Origin: Curtobacterium luteum
GTDB taxonomy: Bacteria > Actinomycetota > Actinomycetes > Actinomycetales > Microbacteriaceae
Assembly (NCBI RefSeq): GCF_001475545.1
Contig: NZ_LDQC01000022.1
Coordinates: forward strand, 1-64,000
Direction of reading: 5' to 3'
DNA: 64,000 nucleotides
Part shown: piece after piece, positions 1-7,297 of the stretch
Layout of the letters: each line of letters starts with the position of its first letter
How positions within the stretch are numbered: position 1 is the stretch's first letter
Position numbers and translations under genes: made by a program
Notes under the pieces: model-generated
The model's input: the letters and a program-made list of their open reading frames with translations, nothing else
Told to the model about the DNA's origin: nothing
Database searches by the model: none

Positions 1-705
1 GCGTTCGTCGAGCGCGTCGACGACCTCGAGCGGGCACTGCAGGCCAACGGCCTCACGGCACCGTCCGGTCACGTCGCCGTGATCGACGCCGAGGACACCG
101 CTCCGATCTGGGACGCGGCGAAGCGCCTCGGCATCCGGACCGTCATCGACCCGTTCATCCCGACCGACCGCTGGCAGACCGCCGACGACGTGAAGAAGAT
201 CGCGGACCGCGTCAACGAGCTCACCGCCGAGGCGGCCGGCCACGGCCTGCAGTTCGGCTACCACAACCACCAGTGGGAGTTCACGAACAAGGTCGACGGC
301 CGCACCGTGTACGACCTGTTCGTCGAGCAGCTCGCGCCGGAGACCGTCCTCGAGGTCGACACGTTCTGGGCGACCGTCGGTGGTGCGGACGCCCCCGCGG
401 TGCTCCGCTCCCTCGGTGACCGCGTCGTCGCGATCCACGTGAAGGACGGCAAGGTCGACGGTGACATCCTCACCGCCCTCCCCTCCGCCGAGAGCGCCCT
501 GATCGTCCCCGAGGCGCTCCAGCGCGCGTTCGAGAACCAGAAGCCGGCCGGCCAGGGTGACGTCGACGTCGCGGGCATCCTCGCCGCCGCGCCGCAGGCC
601 ATCCGCGTCGTCGAGTTCGACGCCTACGCCGGCGACGTCTTCGAGGGCATCACCGAGTCGCTGCAGTGGCTGCGCGAGAACGACACCGCCGGGAGCGCCG
701 CGTGA
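1..705 (+). CDS. Sugar phosphate isomerase/epimerase, TIM-barrel (5' partial)
   Basis: The reading frame is open from the first base of the window, so the N-terminus lies outside it; about 234 residues are present. The sequence fits the xylose-isomerase-like TIM-barrel family (AP endonuclease 2 fold), which isomerises or epimerises sugars and inositol derivatives with a divalent metal. Visible family marks are the YHNHQWEF stretch (the usual YHNH-x-EF metal/substrate segment), an EVDTFW segment and IHVKDG near the C-terminus. The stop overlaps the GTG start of the next gene by three bases, so the two are coupled. Pairing with a Gfo/Idh/MocA oxidoreductase is common in inositol and keto-sugar catabolism. 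The exact substrate cannot be told. Confidence 0.85.
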   Translation, partial: AFVERVDDLERALQANGLTAPSGHVAVIDAEDTAPIWDAAKRLGIRTVIDPFIPTDRWQTADDVKKIADRVNELTAEAAGHGLQFGYHNHQWEFTNKVDGRTVYDLFVEQLAPETVLEVDTFWATVGGADAPAVLRSLGDRVVAIHVKDGKVDGDILTALPSAESALIVPEALQRAFENQKPAGQGDVDVAGILAAAPQAIRVVEFDAYAGDVFEGITESLQWLRENDTAGSAA

Positions 706-1817
706 GCCGCGTCGGTGTCGGCATCATCGGTGCCGGCAACATCTCCGACCAGTACCTGACCAACCTCACGCAGTTCGCCGACGTCGAGGTCCTGTTCGTC
801 GCCGACCTCATCCAGGAGCGCGCGAAGTCCCAGGCCGAGAAGTACGGCGTCCCGTCGTACGGCACGGTCGAGGAGCTGCTCGCCCGTGACGACATCTCGA
901 TCGTGGTGAACATCACGATCCCGGCCGAGCACGCCAGGGTCGGCCAGCAGATCATCGCCGCCGGCAAGCACACCTGGAGCGAGAAGCCGGTCGCGACCAC
1001 GGCCGAGGACGCGCAGGACCTGCTCGCCTCCGCCGAGGCCGCGGGCGTCCGCTACGCCACCGCACCGGACACCGTGCTCGGCGCGGGCATCCAGACCGCG
1101 ATCCGCGCCATCGCCCGCGGGGACATCGGCACGCCGCTCACCGCGACGACGATGTTCCACGTGCCCGGCCCGGACCAGTGGCACCCGGACCCCGAGTTCC
1201 TGTACGCGCAGGGCGCCGGCCCGCTGTTCGACATCGGCCCGTACTACGTCACGACCCTGCTCCACGCGTTCGGTTCCGCCTCGCGCGTGCAGGCCGTGTC
1301 GTCGAAGTCGCGCGAGACCCGCGTGATCGGATCGGGCCCCCGTGCCGGCACCGAGTTCCCGGTCGAGGTGCCCACGCACCATGCCGCGCTCATCTCGTTC
1401 GCCGACGGCCAGTCCGCGCAGACGACGCTGTCGTTCCAGCACGCCCTGCCCCGCAACGGCTTCGTCGAGATCAACGGCTCCGAGGGCACGATCGTGCTCC
1501 CGGACCCGAACGTCTTCGACGGCGACAGCACGCTGTGGACGCTCGGCAAGGACGAGCCGACGACCCTCGAGCACAAGGGCTCGACCTGGGGCCGGGGCAC
1601 GGGCGTCGTCGAGATGGCCCGCGCGATCGCCGAGGGCCGCCCGGAGCGCGCCTCCGGTGCCGTCGCGTCGCACGCGCTCGACGTCATGCTCGGCATCCGC
1701 GACGCAGCCGAGTCCGGCCAGGCTGTCGAGATCGCCTCGCGCATCGCGAAGCCGGAGCCGCTGCCCGAGGACTTCGACCCCGCGGCCGCGGTCCTCGCCG
1801 AGGGCGTGAACGCCTAG
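702..1817 (+). CDS. Gfo/Idh/MocA family NAD(P)-dependent oxidoreductase
   Basis: About 371 residues with the two-domain Gfo/Idh/MocA plan. An N-terminal Rossmann fold opens with GIIGAGN, and the EKP motif (EKPVATT) sits near residue 95. The C-terminal half carries the substrate-domain pattern GPLFDIGPYYVT. The family oxidises sugars, inositols or their derivatives using NAD or NADP. I chose GTG at 702 because it overlaps the upstream stop (GTGA) and puts the Rossmann glycines a few residues from the start; an in-frame ATG at 666 lies inside the previous gene. It forms an operon with the TIM-barrel isomerase and is followed by a strong hairpin. Substrate unknown. Confidence 0.88.
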   Translation: MSRVGVGIIGAGNISDQYLTNLTQFADVEVLFVADLIQERAKSQAEKYGVPSYGTVEELLARDDISIVVNITIPAEHARVGQQIIAAGKHTWSEKPVATTAEDAQDLLASAEAAGVRYATAPDTVLGAGIQTAIRAIARGDIGTPLTATTMFHVPGPDQWHPDPEFLYAQGAGPLFDIGPYYVTTLLHAFGSASRVQAVSSKSRETRVIGSGPRAGTEFPVEVPTHHAALISFADGQSAQTTLSFQHALPRNGFVEINGSEGTIVLPDPNVFDGDSTLWTLGKDEPTTLEHKGSTWGRGTGVVEMARAIAEGRPERASGAVASHALDVMLGIRDAAESGQAVEIASRIAKPEPLPEDFDPAAAVLAEGVNA

Positions 1818-1830
1818 TCGCACACGCGAG

Positions 1831-1862
1831 GAGGGGCCGGTTCCGTCAGGGACCGGCCCCTC
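1831..1862 (+). terminator. Rho-independent-type hairpin after the oxidoreductase
   Basis: Two perfect 11-base arms, GAGGGGCCGGT and ACCGGCCCCTC, enclose a 10-base loop and start 13 bases after the stop codon. There is no long T-tract, as is usual in GC-rich actinobacteria. The sequence is unrelated to the ACGGACGGGAGGC palindrome family seen elsewhere in the window. Confidence 0.75.
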
Positions 1863-1984
1863 CGTCGTGTCCGCCGTCCGGCGTGACCAGCCGGGAGGCA
1901 CGGCTCGCCTCCGCCGGGTCGCCGGCGTCCGCAGCCAAGATGGAGGGACGCCGCCGGCCGGCGGTCGAGCAGGAGGACGCGACC

Positions 1985-2857
1985 ATGGCAGTACCGACGA
2001 CCGACACGGAGGTCACCTACCCCGCGGGCGCCCTGACGAGCGAGGGGACCGTGGTGCACGTCGAACCCGCGGGCGCGGACCGGTGGGCCGTGTTCCTCGA
2101 CCGCACGGCCGCGCACCCGGTCGACACCGCCTGGCCGGACCAGCCCGCCGACCGGGTGACCCTCCGGACGCCCGACGCCACGTACGAGACGGTCGAGGTG
2201 CGCGTCGCCGGCTTCCACGACGGGAGCGTGCACATCGGCGACGCCCTGCCCGTGCGGACCGGCACCGAGGGGTGGGTCTTCGGCGTCGCGCACGTCGTCG
2301 TCGGGCCCCCGCCGCAGATCGGCGGACCCGTCACGGTCACCGTCGACCCGGACTTCCGCGTCGCCCTCAGCGTCGCGCACAGCACCTGCCACCTCGCCGC
2401 CCTGGCGCTCGACGCCGTCCTCGCCGAGCACTGGTCGAAGCCGGGGTCGACGGATGCGCTCGGCCACCCGGCGTTCGACTCGCTCGCGATCGTCCGGTCC
2501 TCGATCCACGAGTACCGCTCCGAGGACGAGTACCGGATCGGGAAGTCCCTCCGGAAGAAGGGCTTCGACCCGGCCGCGTTCGACGACGCCGACGCGGTCG
2601 CCGCCCGCGTGACGGAGCAGCTCCGCGCCTGGACCGCCAGCGGGGGCCCGATCCACGTCGAGGCCGAGGGGCCCGGCCTCTCCGCGCGGCGGCAGTGGAC
2701 GTGCGCGTTGCCCGAGGGGACCGCGGCGATCCCCTGCGGCGGCACGCACCCCCGGTCCCTCGCCGACCTCGTCGACCCGGCGGTCACGATCGCCGTCGAG
2801 GACGTCCCCGGGGCGCGGCTGGTCACGATGACGACGACGGTCGTCGCACACCGCTGA
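1985..2857 (+). CDS. AlaX-like alanyl-tRNA editing/metal-dependent hydrolase
   Basis: A 290-residue protein with the two zinc motifs of the alanyl/threonyl-tRNA synthetase editing domain: HSTCH (HxxxH) near residues 132-136 and CGGTH (CxxxH) at about residues 251-255. Family members hydrolyse mis-charged tRNA, for example Ser- or Gly-tRNA(Ala), in trans. There is no synthetase catalytic domain, so it is a free-standing editing factor. The N-terminal half is a beta-barrel-like lead-in as in AlaX-L and AlaX-M proteins. ATG at 1985 follows a purine-rich AGGAGGACG ribosome site; upstream in-frame codons read through the preceding gene and terminator and are rejected. It appears monocistronic and convergent with the TetR gene. 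Whether the real substrate is tRNA is inference. Confidence 0.75.
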   Translation: MAVPTTDTEVTYPAGALTSEGTVVHVEPAGADRWAVFLDRTAAHPVDTAWPDQPADRVTLRTPDATYETVEVRVAGFHDGSVHIGDALPVRTGTEGWVFGVAHVVVGPPPQIGGPVTVTVDPDFRVALSVAHSTCHLAALALDAVLAEHWSKPGSTDALGHPAFDSLAIVRSSIHEYRSEDEYRIGKSLRKKGFDPAAFDDADAVAARVTEQLRAWTASGGPIHVEAEGPGLSARRQWTCALPEGTAAIPCGGTHPRSLADLVDPAVTIAVEDVPGARLVTMTTTVVAHR

Positions 2858-2869
2858 TCCGGCCGCTCG

Positions 2870-3478
2870 TCAGCCCGCGGGCGGCAGGAGTCCCTCGAGC
2901 ATCCGGAGCACTCGCTCACCGTCGACGGCGTCCGGGTCGAGCAACCACTGCACCTGGAGGCCGTCCGACGCCGCGATCCCGAGGCTCGCGAGGTCCACCG
3001 GGTCGAGGTCGTCGCGGATGCGCCCGGCCGCCTGGTCCGCCCGGATCCACTCCGCGAGCTCGGCGCGCAGGGACGCGAACCGCTCGCGCATGAAGTCCCG
3101 CGTCGCCGGGTGCCCCTCCTGGACCGCGTCGGCCGACAGGGTCGTGTAGAGCTGCACGAGCCCGGGGACCGCTCGGTTCCGCACGGCGCTGTCCCGCATG
3201 TCGCCGACCGCCGACTTGACGCGTTCAGGATCGGCCTGCGACCGGACCTCGTGCTCGTGGTAGACCGCGAGCAGCAGTTCGTCGCGGCTCGGGAAGTAGT
3301 GCCGGAGCGCCGCGTGGGTGATCCCGAGGGCGTCGGCGACCGACCGGAGCGACGACGCGTCGACCCCCTGCGCCGCGACCATGCGGATCATCTCGTCGAG
3401 GATCTGCGCCCGCCGCTCAGCGCCCTTGCGGTACCCGCGTCGCTGCGGGACCGTGTCGTCGTCGGCCGGGGAGGTCAC
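2870..3478 (-). CDS. TetR family transcriptional regulator
   Basis: This 202-residue protein has an N-terminal TetR helix-turn-helix (about residues 20-65), with the SLRSVADALGITHAALRHYF recognition region. It is followed by an all-helical ligand-binding domain of the TetR C-terminal type. It lies convergent to the AlaX-like gene and upstream of nothing obvious that it would control, so its target is unknown. The 91 bases to the next gene (3479-3569) should hold its promoter; no clear palindrome was seen there. Confidence 0.88.
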   Translation of the reverse strand: MTSPADDDTVPQRRGYRKGAERRAQILDEMIRMVAAQGVDASSLRSVADALGITHAALRHYFPSRDELLLAVYHEHEVRSQADPERVKSAVGDMRDSAVRNRAVPGLVQLYTTLSADAVQEGHPATRDFMRERFASLRAELAEWIRADQAAGRIRDDLDPVDLASLGIAASDGLQVQWLLDPDAVDGERVLRMLEGLLPPAG

Positions 3479-3569
3479 GCCGCCAACTTACCGCTGGAAG
3501 GTTTTCTGCGCGACCAGTCGTGGACGCGGGTCGGCCCGGGATCACACGCAGCTCCTCGCGTCCGGCTGT

Positions 3570-4109
3570 TCAGTCCGCGTCGGCAGGGACCGTGTACTCG
3601 TCGACCGGCGCGGGCGATCCGTTCGCGAGCGCGTCCACGATCGCCGAGAGGGTGGTGGTGAGCACCTCGTTCTCGTCGTCGGACAGGCCGTCCAGCACGC
3701 GCACCACGGCTTCGTGGAACGAAGCGTAGGACGCCCCGATCTTCGCAGCCGCCTGGTCGGTCGGCTCGAGGACCTGCTGCCGGCGGTCCGTCGGGTGCGC
3801 GGCTCGTACCAGGTCGCCCGACGCGACGAGCCCGTCGACGAGCTTGGTGACGGAGGCGTTGGACACCGACAGCATCACCGCGAGGTCCTTCGGTCCCATC
3901 GGACGCTGGTCGCGGTGCGCCTGCAGGAGGTACCGGAGCGCGAGTGACTCGTTCTTCGTCAGACCGGTCTCGACCCGTGCCGCCTCGATCTGCTGCTCCT
4001 CGGCGTGCTGCAGGCGCAGCAGCGCGTCGACAGCGGTCTTCGCAGCGGCCGAGCGGGGCTGGCGGGCGTAGAGGTGGGCGTGCTCGCGGCGGACGACGGT
4101 CAACGGCAT
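3570..4109 (-). CDS. MarR family transcriptional regulator
   Basis: A 179-residue winged-helix protein of MarR type. The central part carries the helix-turn-helix (DLAVMLSVSNASVTKLVDGL, about residues 78-97) and the basic wing RAAHPTDRRQQ. MarR proteins are dimeric repressors relieved by small phenolic or oxidant signals. It lies 18 bases behind a small ORF in the same direction, so both probably share the promoter region 4311-4466. That region contains several inverted repeats that could be its own operator. Confidence 0.88.
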   Translation of the reverse strand: MPLTVVRREHAHLYARQPRSAAAKTAVDALLRLQHAEEQQIEAARVETGLTKNESLALRYLLQAHRDQRPMGPKDLAVMLSVSNASVTKLVDGLVASGDLVRAAHPTDRRQQVLEPTDQAAAKIGASYASFHEAVVRVLDGLSDDENEVLTTTLSAIVDALANGSPAPVDEYTVPADAD

Positions 4110-4127
4110 GCGGTCATTCGCTCCTGG

Positions 4128-4310
4128 TCAGACGAGGGGTGCCGAGAAGAAGTCGGCGTAGGACGGTTCGGTCTGCTTCGAGAGCAGCGACGGGTCCTCG
4201 ATCCGCCGCTGGACGAAGGCGTCGATCACTGCCGGGTCCGTGAGGCCCACGCGAGGGTGGCTCCGGCCGCTGGCTGCGAGTCGCGGCATCCCCGTGTACG
4301 TGCTGCGCAT
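4128..4310 (-). CDS. Small 60-residue protein of unknown function, first gene before marR
   Basis: The frame encodes 60 residues starting MRSTYTGMPRLAASGR and ending FFSAPLV. A good ribosome site (AGGAAGG about 10 bases upstream) precedes the ATG. The gene stops 18 bases before the MarR gene, consistent with a two-gene operon. There is no membrane segment or signal peptide, and I do not recognise a family. The leader-proximal place and the strong ribosome site argue that it is translated, but homology would have to confirm it. Confidence 0.5.
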   Translation of the reverse strand: MRSTYTGMPRLAASGRSHPRVGLTDPAVIDAFVQRRIEDPSLLSKQTEPSYADFFSAPLV

Positions 4311-4339
4311 GTCTGATCCCGCCTTCCTGCTGTGACCGA

Positions 4340-4407
4340 GGTGTCCGGTGCGGACACCCGAACTGTTTCACGACGTGAACGGTTTGTGCAACGAACAGTT
4401 TGTGTTC
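4340..4407. promoter_or_regulatory. Cluster of inverted repeats in the marR/hsp20 divergent region
   Basis: Three separate inverted repeats lie within 68 bases. GGTGTCCG-GTG-CGGACACC is at 4340-4358, TTCACG-A-CGTGAA at 4367-4379, and GAACA-N5-TGTTC at 4393-4407. The last two are also linked by a direct repeat, GAAC-G/A-GTTTGTG, at 4377 and 4393. The region lies upstream of the small ORF and marR and is AT-richer than its surroundings. It is a plausible promoter/operator region for MarR autoregulation. Confidence 0.5.
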
Positions 4408-4466
4408 TGGACGATTCGCGCACTGAACCAACTGGACGGTGCCCCCAGGGATCTCCGAGCGCACTG

Positions 4467-4493
4467 TTGGCACTCTCTGGGTTCGAGTGCTAA
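4467..4493 (+). promoter_or_regulatory. CIRCE operator (HrcA-type) upstream of hsp20
   Basis: The arms TTGGCACTC and GAGTGCTAA are separated by exactly nine bases. This matches the CIRCE consensus (TTAGCACTC-N9-GAGTGCTAA) except for one base in the left arm. It lies 60 bases before the hsp20 start. CIRCE is the binding site of the heat-shock repressor HrcA. Confidence 0.85.
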
Positions 4494-4552
4494 AACGGAT
4501 GGCAGTTGAGTCGAGGGGACTCAACGGAGATCACCTGAAGGAGTTGACGACG

Positions 4553-4993
4553 ATGACGATGAACTTCGACCCGTTCCGCGAGCTCGACCGCCTCGCCGGC
4601 TCCCTGCTCGGGAGCGCCGGCGGACCGCGTTCGATGCCGATGGACCTGTACCGCACCGGGGACCACTACGTCCTCGACGTCGACCTGCCGGGCATCGACC
4701 CGGGCAGCGTCGACGTCGACGTGGACGGCTCGGTCCTCACGATCCGCGCCGAGCGGACCCTCGGCGCCCCCGAGGGCTCGCAGTGGATCACGCGCGAGCG
4801 GCAGCCCGGCACCTTCGTCCGCCAGCTGACCCTCGGCGACCACCTCGATGCCGGACGCATCACCGCGACGTACGACAACGGCGTGCTGAGCATCACGATC
4901 CCGGTCAAGGAGTCGGCGAAGCCGCGCAAGATCGAGGTCGCCGTGGGCAGCGGCACGCAGCAGCTCGCCGTCGGTGGCGGGACCGCCGAGTAA
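4553..4993 (+). CDS. hsp20: Hsp20/alpha-crystallin small heat-shock protein
   Basis: A 146-residue protein with a short N-terminal arm (MTMNFDPFRELDRL, the usual phenylalanine-rich start). An alpha-crystallin domain of about 90 residues follows (residues 38-130), with VDLPGIDPGSVDVDVDG, the beta strand LTIRAER and the motif YDNGVLSITIPVKE. Small heat-shock proteins are ATP-independent holdases forming large oligomers in the cytoplasm. GAAGGAG lies nine bases ahead of the ATG at 4553; the second ATG at 4559 is less well placed. Heat-shock control is indicated by the CIRCE element upstream. A small membrane protein gene follows 12 bases later. Confidence 0.93.
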   Translation: MTMNFDPFRELDRLAGSLLGSAGGPRSMPMDLYRTGDHYVLDVDLPGIDPGSVDVDVDGSVLTIRAERTLGAPEGSQWITRERQPGTFVRQLTLGDHLDAGRITATYDNGVLSITIPVKESAKPRKIEVAVGSGTQQLAVGGGTAE

Positions 4994-5005
4994 CCGGGAG
5001 GCGCG

Positions 5006-5305
5006 ATGGCAGCACTCCTGAACGCACTGCTCGCGATCGGGGCCGTGACCGCAGCGCTCACCGCGACGAGTCTGGACCGGCGGGTCGCCCTGGTGCTCGG
5101 GGCGACCGGCAGCACGGTCGGCGCGTTCCTCGCGTGGGTGGTCGCGCCGACTGCGTTCTCCGGGTTCCTCCCGTGGGTCGCCGCGGTCCTCGGGACGGCG
5201 GTGCTCACGGCCGGCTGGAGCGTCGTCCGGCTCTACGACGGGGTCTTCGCGCCGCCGCCGGAGCCGGCGGACGAGACCGGGACGCTCGCGACGATCGCGC
5301 GGTGA
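5006..5305 (+). CDS. Small integral membrane protein, function unknown
   Basis: A 99-residue protein with three predicted membrane segments (about residues 2-20, 27-46 and 54-74), then a short polar tail rich in proline and acidic residues. It starts 12 bases after hsp20 with GGGAGG as ribosome site, so it is probably transcribed with hsp20 and may be heat induced. I do not recognise a family. Transcription seems to end at the 46-base palindrome directly after the stop. Confidence 0.65.
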   Translation: MAALLNALLAIGAVTAALTATSLDRRVALVLGATGSTVGAFLAWVVAPTAFSGFLPWVAAVLGTAVLTAGWSVVRLYDGVFAPPPEPADETGTLATIAR

Positions 5306-5312
5306 CCGCACG

Positions 5313-5358
5313 ACGGACGGGAGGCACGGTGCCAGCTGGCACCGTGCCTCCCGTCCGT
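5313..5358. terminator. 46-bp perfect palindrome, terminator-like repeat family copy A
   Basis: A perfect 46-base palindrome: the outer arm is ACGGACGGGAGGC, the inner arm ACGGTGCCAG, and the second half is the exact reverse complement. It begins seven bases after the upstream stop and lies between two convergent genes, so it can end transcription from both sides. The same outer arm recurs after several other genes in this window. Confidence 0.8.
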
Positions 5359-5379
5359 TCGTCCGTTCCGTGCCGTGGA

Positions 5380-6261
5380 CTACTCCTTGTTGAGCTTGTC
5401 CTGCACCGTGCCGGCTGTCTTCTCGACGACGTTCGGGAGCTCGGTCGTGCCGTAGAAGCGGACGTCCGGGTGCGTGGGCGGGGGCATCGGGGACGTGGTC
5501 GTCGGCCCGTCGTGGTACGTGTACTCGCCCTTGCCGTCGAACGAGGGGCCGCTCGCCCACGGGCCGTTCGCCGCCTCCGTGCCGTCGGAGAAGTTGAGGT
5601 ACTGGTAGTTGACCTCCTGGTTCTCCTTCGCCTGCGGGAAGTTGCTCGGCACCGGGAAGTCCTCGATGCCCTTCTCGCGGAGCTCCGCGGCGGCCGTCGA
5701 CCACATGTTCTGGTGCATCGTGTCCCGCGCGAGCAGGAAGCTCAGCAGATCCCGGATGCCGTGGTCGTCGGTCATGTGGTACAGCCGGGCGACCTGCACC
5801 CGCCCCTGCATCTCGGCGTTCGCGTTCGCCGTGAAGTCGGCGAGCAGGTTGCCGCTCGCGGTGATGTACGAGCCCTGCCAGGGGTTCCCGTTGCTGTCGA
5901 CAGGGCGGGCACCGGCACCGGCGACGATGCCCTGCTGGACGTCCGTCCCGCCGACGATCGCCGCGACGGTCGGGTCGTCCTGCACGGCGTCCTCGGTGAT
6001 GCCGAGCGGGCTCTTCTCGAGCAGCTGCGCGATCATCGTGGCGAGCATCTCGACGTGGCCCATCTCCTCAGCGCCGATGCCGAACACCAGGTCGCGGTAC
6101 TTGCCGGGCATGTGCATGTTCCACGCCTGGAACTGGTACTGCAGGGCGACGGTGATCTCCCCGTACTGGCCGCCGAGCACCTCCTGCAGCTTGCGCGCGT
6201 ACACGGCGTCGGGCTTGTCGGGTGTGGACTTGAACTGGAGTTCCTGCTTGTGGAAGTACAA
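5380..6261 (-). CDS. Manganese catalase
   Basis: A 293-residue protein of the ferritin-like manganese catalase family, which disproportionates hydrogen peroxide with a dinuclear Mn centre. It begins YFHKQELQF as in the family. Metal ligands are visible in EITVALQYQ, AEEMGHVEM, and further on in ANAEMQGR and RDTMHQ. The best start is TTG at 6261, seven bases after AGGAG. The open frame continues upstream through the SDR gene in a different frame, so a fusion is not real. It is the second gene of an SDR-catalase operon (32-base gap). The C-terminal 80 residues are polar and proline-rich. The pairing with a general-stress SDR suggests oxidative or desiccation stress use. Confidence 0.92.
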   Translation of the reverse strand: MYFHKQELQFKSTPDKPDAVYARKLQEVLGGQYGEITVALQYQFQAWNMHMPGKYRDLVFGIGAEEMGHVEMLATMIAQLLEKSPLGITEDAVQDDPTVAAIVGGTDVQQGIVAGAGARPVDSNGNPWQGSYITASGNLLADFTANANAEMQGRVQVARLYHMTDDHGIRDLLSFLLARDTMHQNMWSTAAAELREKGIEDFPVPSNFPQAKENQEVNYQYLNFSDGTEAANGPWASGPSFDGKGEYTYHDGPTTTSPMPPPTHPDVRFYGTTELPNVVEKTAGTVQDKLNKE

Positions 6262-6293
6262 ATCGTGCTCCTGTCTTCGTTCGTCGGTTCGGT

Positions 6294-7127
6294 TCAGAGG
6301 ATCGGGGTGCCGCCGGTGACGGCGACGCGGGCGCCGGACACGTAGCTGCCGTCGTCGCTCGCGAGCAGCACGTAGACCGGGGCGAGCTCGGCGGGCTGCC
6401 CGGGACGGCCGAGCGGGGTCTGCTTCCCGAACTGCTCGACCTCCTCCGGAGGCATCGTCGACGGGATGAGTGGCGTCCAGATCGGCCCGGGCGCGACACT
6501 GTTGACGCGGATGCCACGCGGACCGAGCAACTGCGCCAGCGCTGCGGAGAGGTTCGCGACGCCCGCCTTCGTCACGTCGTACGGCGCGAGGTCGGGCTTC
6601 GGGTTGTCGGAGTTCACCGAGCTCGACCCGATGATCGCCGACCCCGGGCCGAGGTGTGGGAGCGCGGCCTTGACGAGGTGGAAGTAGGCGCTGAGGTTGG
6701 TCGCGAGCGTGTGGTCCCACTCCTCGTCGCTGATCTCCTCGATGGTCTCGTGCGTCATCTGGTACGCCGCGTTGTTCACGAGCACGTCGAGTCCGCCCAG
6801 CTGGTCGACCGCGGTGTCGATGACCGAACGGCAGTACGCCGGGTCGCTGACGTCGCCGGGCAGCAGGACGGCCCTCCGCCCCGCCTCCTCGATCCAGTGC
6901 TTCGTGTCCTGGGCGTCGTCCTCCTCGTCGGGGAGGTAGCTGATGAGCACGTCGGCACCCTCGCGGGCGAACGCGATCGCGACGGCCTTGCCGATGCCGC
7001 TGTCCCCGCCCGTGATGACCGCCCGCTTCCCCGTGAGCTTGCCGGACCCGCGGTACGACCGCTCTCCGTGGTCGGCCGTGGGGCTGAGCTCCTGGTCGCT
7101 GCCCGGGGGCTGCTGGTCGTCGGTCAT
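6294..7127 (-). CDS. SDR family oxidoreductase (general-stress type)
   Basis: A 277-residue short-chain dehydrogenase with an N-terminal polar extension (about 45 residues). The cofactor motif is GGDSGIGKAVA, followed by NNAA, the catalytic serine in GSSSVNS, and YDVTK (YxxxK). The long N-terminus and overall form match the YhdF/YghA-like stress SDRs. ATG at 7127 follows AGGAGGCGAC. It is first in an operon with manganese catalase. The true substrate is unknown in most members of this group. Confidence 0.9.
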   Translation of the reverse strand: MTDDQQPPGSDQELSPTADHGERSYRGSGKLTGKRAVITGGDSGIGKAVAIAFAREGADVLISYLPDEEDDAQDTKHWIEEAGRRAVLLPGDVSDPAYCRSVIDTAVDQLGGLDVLVNNAAYQMTHETIEEISDEEWDHTLATNLSAYFHLVKAALPHLGPGSAIIGSSSVNSDNPKPDLAPYDVTKAGVANLSAALAQLLGPRGIRVNSVAPGPIWTPLIPSTMPPEEVEQFGKQTPLGRPGQPAELAPVYVLLASDDGSYVSGARVAVTGGTPIL

Positions 7128-7297
7128 GTCGCCTCCTGATCGGTGGTCCGCGATCCGCCTCGTCCGCGGACCGCTCGGTCTGGCCGATGGTCGGCGTGCC
7201 GCTCTGGGCGGTCGTCCGGGAGTGGCCCGATCGCGCGGCGGACGTGGCCGGATCACGCGGGGCGCCGGCGCGGCGACCCGCGCGTAGCGTGGCCGGC

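Noticed and set aside
624-1901. 425-residue open frame on the minus strand over the Gfo/Idh/MocA gene
   Set aside because: Arg/Gly/Asp-rich shadow translation of a GC-rich gene, with no motif and no ribosome site.
4311-4552. HAIR-type (HspR) operator before hsp20
   Set aside because: No CTTGAGT-N7-ACTCAAG-like sequence; the match is to CIRCE instead.
5313-5358. Palindrome as an IS or MITE terminal repeat
   Set aside because: No target-site duplication, no paired ends around a body and no transposase; consistent placement after stops fits terminators better.
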